Shown one piece after another: positions 5,747 to 8,077 of a stretch of DNA of 8,077 bases. This DNA comes from Phyllobacteriaceae bacterium. Lineage in GTDB: Bacteria > Pseudomonadota > Alphaproteobacteria > Rhizobiales > Ancalomicrobiaceae. The notes below the pieces were generated by a model. That model saw nothing but the letters and a program-made list of their open reading frames with translations, was not told the DNA's origin and searched no databases. The translations under genes were made by a program, and so were the position numbers. The first letter of the stretch is position 1. Each line of letters starts with the position of its first letter. The stretch is taken from the NCBI GenBank assembly GCA_012517025.1, contig JAAYVT010000460.1, forward strand, positions 1-8,077, given 5' to 3'.

Positions 5747-7663
5747 ATGAGAGAAAGTCCACGTCTGCACTGGCTGCCGGCGCGACCGGAGGACTGGCGT
5801 GCCCGTCTGAAGGCGGTCGCCGGCGCCCCGGCCGACGCGGAGGCCTGGGCGGAGCTCGTGCGGCTCGCCCGTCACGACCTCGACTTCGCCGCGACCAACG
5901 CGCTCGCCGGGGTGATGGGGCGGCTGTTTCCGGCCGGCGATCCGCCGTCGGCGACGACGCGGCCGGAGCGGTTGGCGGTGATGTCGTCTTCGACGACGAC
6001 GCATCTGCTGCCGAGCCTGGTGGTCGGCGCACTGCGACGCGGCATCCCGCTGGTGGCTCACGAAAACGACTACGGCCTCTATCGCAACGAGCTGATCGAG
6101 GCGGACGGACCGCTCGCCGCGTTCCGGCCGACCTCGGTGTTGTTCGCCCTCGACGCGCGGCATCTCACCCGCGCGGCGGCCGACTGCCGCACGGCGGCGG
6201 AGACGGAAGCGGCGCTGGAGCGCACCCTCGACGATCTCGCCGGGTTGTGGCGGCGCGCCCGCGAGCGCTTCGGCGCCAAAGTGCTGCAGCAGACACCGGT
6301 CGCCTGCCTGCCGGCGACGGCGGGATCGAACGAACATCGCAACCCGGCCTCCGCCGCCGCCTTCGCGGCGCGGCTGGCGGCGCGGCTGCGCGAGCGGGCC
6401 GACGCGGAGGGCGTCGACCTCGTCGCCGTCGACGAGCGGATCGGCCGCGACGGGCTCGCCGCTTGGCACGATCCGGCGTTCTGGTTCAAGGCGAAGCAGG
6501 AGATCGCGCTGCCGGCGGCGCCGATGTGGGGCGATCTGGTCGCCCGCGTGCTGGCGGCGCGACAAGGCTGCGTCGGCAAGTGTCTGGTGCTCGACCTCGA
6601 CAACACGCTGTGGGGCGGCGTGGTCGGCGACGAGGGACCGCTCGGGGTGGTGATCGGCGAGGGCAGCACGCTCGGCGAGGCTTTCCTGTCGATCCAGGCT
6701 TATGCGGCCGATCTCCGGCGGCGCGGCATCCTGCTCGCGGTCTGTTCGAAGAACGACGATGCGGTGGCGCGGGCGGTGTTCCGCGACAACCCGGACATGC
6801 TGCTGAAGGAGAGCGACGTCTCCTGCTTCATCGCCGACTGGACCGACAAGGCGACCAACCTCCGCGAGATCGCCCGGCGGCTCAACATCGCGGTCGATTC
6901 GTTGGTGTTCCTCGACGACAATCCGTTCGAGCGTGGGTTGGTGCGGCGCGAGCTGCCGTCGGTGTTCGTGCCGGAGCTGCCGGACGCCCCGGAGGGCTAC
7001 GTCACGGCGCTCGCCGATTCCGGCTGCTTCGAGGCGGTGGCGCTGACCGAGGAGGACTTCGCGCGGGCCTCTTATTACCGCGCCGATCGGCCGTCGCTCG
7101 ACGTGGCGGTCGAGGCGACCGACCTCGACGCTCATCTCGCCGAGCTCGACATGGTGATGAGCTGGGGGCGGGTCGACGAGGGCACGCTGACGCGCACCGC
7201 CCAGCTGATCAACAAGACCAACCAGTTCAATCTCACCACCCGGCGGCACGGCGAGGACGAGGTCCGCGCCATGGTCGCGGATCCGGACACGCTGGCGCTG
7301 TGGTTCCGCCTCGCCGACCGCTACGGCGACAACGGGTTGATCGCGGTGGTGATCGCGCGGCGCGACGCGCTCGAGAGCGAGACGTTCGAGATCGACACGT
7401 GGCTGATGAGCTGTCGCGTGTTGGGACGGCGGGTCGAGCAGGCGACGCTCGAGGCGCTGATCGCCGCGACGCGGGCGGCCGGTGGACGGCGACTGATCGG
7501 CGTCTATCGCCCGACCGCGAAGAACGGCATGGTGCGCGATCATTACGCGCGTCTCGGATTCGAGACGATCGCGGACGGCGACGACGAGGTGCGCGGCCGT
7601 CTCGAGCTCGATCGTTTCGTCTCCGCTTCTCCGCCCATCGACATTCGTGAGGTCGTTCGATGA
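5747..7663 (+). CDS. FkbH-like HAD-IIIC protein (ACP glyceryl-loading type)
   Basis: This 638-residue protein has the full FkbH-like layout. An N-terminal Rossmann-like domain (about 70-270) contains 'MSSSTTTHLLPSL' and 'ENDYGLYRNEL'. The HAD domain has motif I 'LDLDNTLWGGVVGDEG' (Asp283, Asp285), motif II 'CSKND' (Ser334), the motif III lysine in 'DKATNLRE' (Lys368) and motif IV 'LDDNPFER' (Asp390, Asp391). The C-terminal GNAT-like domain carries the signature 'LINKTNQFNLTTRR' (487-500). All key HAD residues are intact. Family knowledge: FkbH-type enzymes take 1,3-bisphosphoglycerate, remove phosphate and load the glyceryl unit on the thiol arm of an ACP; other members of the subfamily are of unknown substrate. 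The ACP gene directly downstream, overlapping by ATGA, supports ACP-linked chemistry. GGGAG (5736-5740) lies 6 bases before the ATG. Glyceryl specificity here is inferred, not proven. Confidence 0.92.
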   Translation: MRESPRLHWLPARPEDWRARLKAVAGAPADAEAWAELVRLARHDLDFAATNALAGVMGRLFPAGDPPSATTRPERLAVMSSSTTTHLLPSLVVGALRRGIPLVAHENDYGLYRNELIEADGPLAAFRPTSVLFALDARHLTRAAADCRTAAETEAALERTLDDLAGLWRRARERFGAKVLQQTPVACLPATAGSNEHRNPASAAAFAARLAARLRERADAEGVDLVAVDERIGRDGLAAWHDPAFWFKAKQEIALPAAPMWGDLVARVLAARQGCVGKCLVLDLDNTLWGGVVGDEGPLGVVIGEGSTLGEAFLSIQAYAADLRRRGILLAVCSKNDDAVARAVFRDNPDMLLKESDVSCFIADWTDKATNLREIARRLNIAVDSLVFLDDNPFERGLVRRELPSVFVPELPDAPEGYVTALADSGCFEAVALTEEDFARASYYRADRPSLDVAVEATDLDAHLAELDMVMSWGRVDEGTLTRTAQLINKTNQFNLTTRRHGEDEVRAMVADPDTLALWFRLADRYGDNGLIAVVIARRDALESETFEIDTWLMSCRVLGRRVEQATLEALIAATRAAGGRRLIGVYRPTAKNGMVRDHYARLGFETIADGDDEVRGRLELDRFVSASPPIDIREVVR

Positions 7664-7908
7664 TAGCCGACACCGTGGTCCACAGCATCTTCGCCGAGAT
7701 CTTCTCCGACGTGTTCATGCGCGACGACATCGCGATCTCCGACACGCTGTCGGCGCGCGACGTCGAGGGCTGGGATTCCTTCAAGCAGATCGAGATCGTG
7801 ATGGCGACGGAGGAGCGGTTCGGCGTCAAGCTGACCTCGGCCGAGCTCGACGGTCTGCGCAATCTCGGCGCCCTGATGCGCATCGCCGCCACCCGCGGCC
7901 GGCTCTGA
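7660..7908 (+). CDS. Stand-alone acyl carrier protein
   Basis: The 82-residue protein has the size and pattern of a free ACP. The phosphopantetheine site is 'GWDSFKQIEIVMATEERFGVKL', where Ser40 of the DSF triplet (DSL in most ACPs) would carry the 4'-phosphopantetheine arm after modification by a PPTase. Before it is 'DTLSARDVEGWDS', typical of ACPs paired with FkbH-like proteins; after it 'LDGLRNLGALMRIA' forms the last helix. The start ATG overlaps the fkbH-like stop (ATGA), with GAGG at 7649-7652 placed 7 bases upstream. Tight coupling implies the two proteins work as a pair, with this ACP as acceptor of the unit loaded by the FkbH-like enzyme. It is not likely to be the housekeeping fatty-acid ACP, given its position and its non-DSL motif. 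Confidence 0.9.
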   Translation: MIADTVVHSIFAEIFSDVFMRDDIAISDTLSARDVEGWDSFKQIEIVMATEERFGVKLTSAELDGLRNLGALMRIAATRGRL

Positions 7909-7926
7909 GCGACGACGGGAGGGGGC

Positions 7927-8077
7927 ATGGACATTCGTCTCAGCGAGGTCGTGTTCGACGCGGCGGCACGCGACGCCTTCGTCGCCCTGTCGCGGGACGC
8001 CAACCCGGTCCACGTCGACGCGCTGGCGGCGCGGCGCACCGCCGCCGGGGTTCCGATCGTGCACGGCGTTCACCAGC
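7927..8077 (+). CDS. MaoC-like hotdog dehydratase/hydratase (5' part)
   Basis: Fifty codons are visible before the right edge; the frame was read directly and begins at an ATG with GGAGG at 7918-7922, 4 bases upstream and inside the purine run GGGAGGGGG. The protein has 'FVALSRDANPVHVDALAA' (residues 18-35), matching the hydratase-2 motif [YF]xx[LVIG][STGC]GDxNPxHx5[AS], with catalytic Asp24 and His29 and the conserved Asn26 and Pro27. The motif glycine is replaced by Arg23. 'GVPIVHGVHQ' (41-50) fits the next helix of MaoC proteins. Family knowledge: such enzymes hydrate or dehydrate 3-hydroxyacyl/enoyl thioesters on CoA or ACP. Lying 18 bases after the ACP gene, it may act on the ACP-bound acyl group. 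The rest of the protein is out of view, so single- versus double-hotdog form is unknown. Confidence 0.85.
   Translation, partial: MDIRLSEVVFDAAARDAFVALSRDANPVHVDALAARRTAAGVPIVHGVHQ

Noticed and set aside
4023..5750. Plus-strand 575-codon frame spanning the GT-B gene and the following gap
   Set aside because: It is out of frame with the GT-B gene, is highly Arg-rich and has no motifs; the gap it crosses is better read as non-coding.
5288..7543. 751-codon open frame on the minus strand opposite the fkbH-like gene
   Set aside because: The plus-strand frame encodes a clear FkbH protein with all motifs; the minus frame is a shadow of its GC-rich codons with no recognisable domain.
1..8077. Search for insertion sequences, tRNA genes, CRISPR arrays and att sites
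   Set aside because: No transposase-like protein, terminal inverted repeats, tRNA cloverleaf or regularly spaced repeats were seen by eye; composition is even across the window.

Overview
The window is very GC-rich (about 70% by eye, with strong G/C preference at third codon positions). Gene order, codon use and protein style suggest an alphaproteobacterium, possibly of the Hyphomicrobiales; this assignment is an inference. All six recognisable genes lie on the + strand and read as part of a surface-polysaccharide (capsule or O-antigen-like) locus.

Layout. (1) 1-572: the 3' part of a nucleotide-sugar SDR, most like GDP-4-dehydro-6-deoxy-D-mannose reductase (Rmd), entering from the left edge with its catalytic YxxxK in view. 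(2) 573-938: a 366-base gap with several palindromes and a good sigma70-type promoter (TTGACC-N17-TAGGTT). (3) 939-5400: three genes joined by ATGA stop/start overlaps: a KpsS/LipB-like capsule Kdo-transferase homologue, a two-module GT2 glycosyltransferase with a decayed first module, and a GT-B (GT4-like) glycosyltransferase. (4) 5401-5746: a 346-base gap holding a possible terminator, a weak possible promoter and many inverted repeats. (5) 5747-8077: an FkbH-like HAD-IIIC protein, a stand-alone acyl carrier protein (ATGA overlap), and, 18 bases later, the start of a MaoC-like hotdog dehydratase that runs off the right edge.

How they may work together. Rmd would supply GDP-D-rhamnose (or a related 6-deoxyhexose) and the two glycosyltransferases would build the chain. 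The KpsS homologue would act at the lipid-proximal end of an ABC-exported capsule. The FkbH-ACP pair is the classic unit for loading a glycolysis-derived C3 (glyceryl) unit, or another short acyl unit, onto an ACP. Beside a MaoC enzyme and glycosyltransferases, the likely theme is an ACP-borne acyl decoration of the polysaccharide. That last step is inference: no acyltransferase is visible in the window. The most notable points are this ACP-dependent module in a capsule locus, the degenerate tandem GT2, and the two palindrome-rich intergenic regions.
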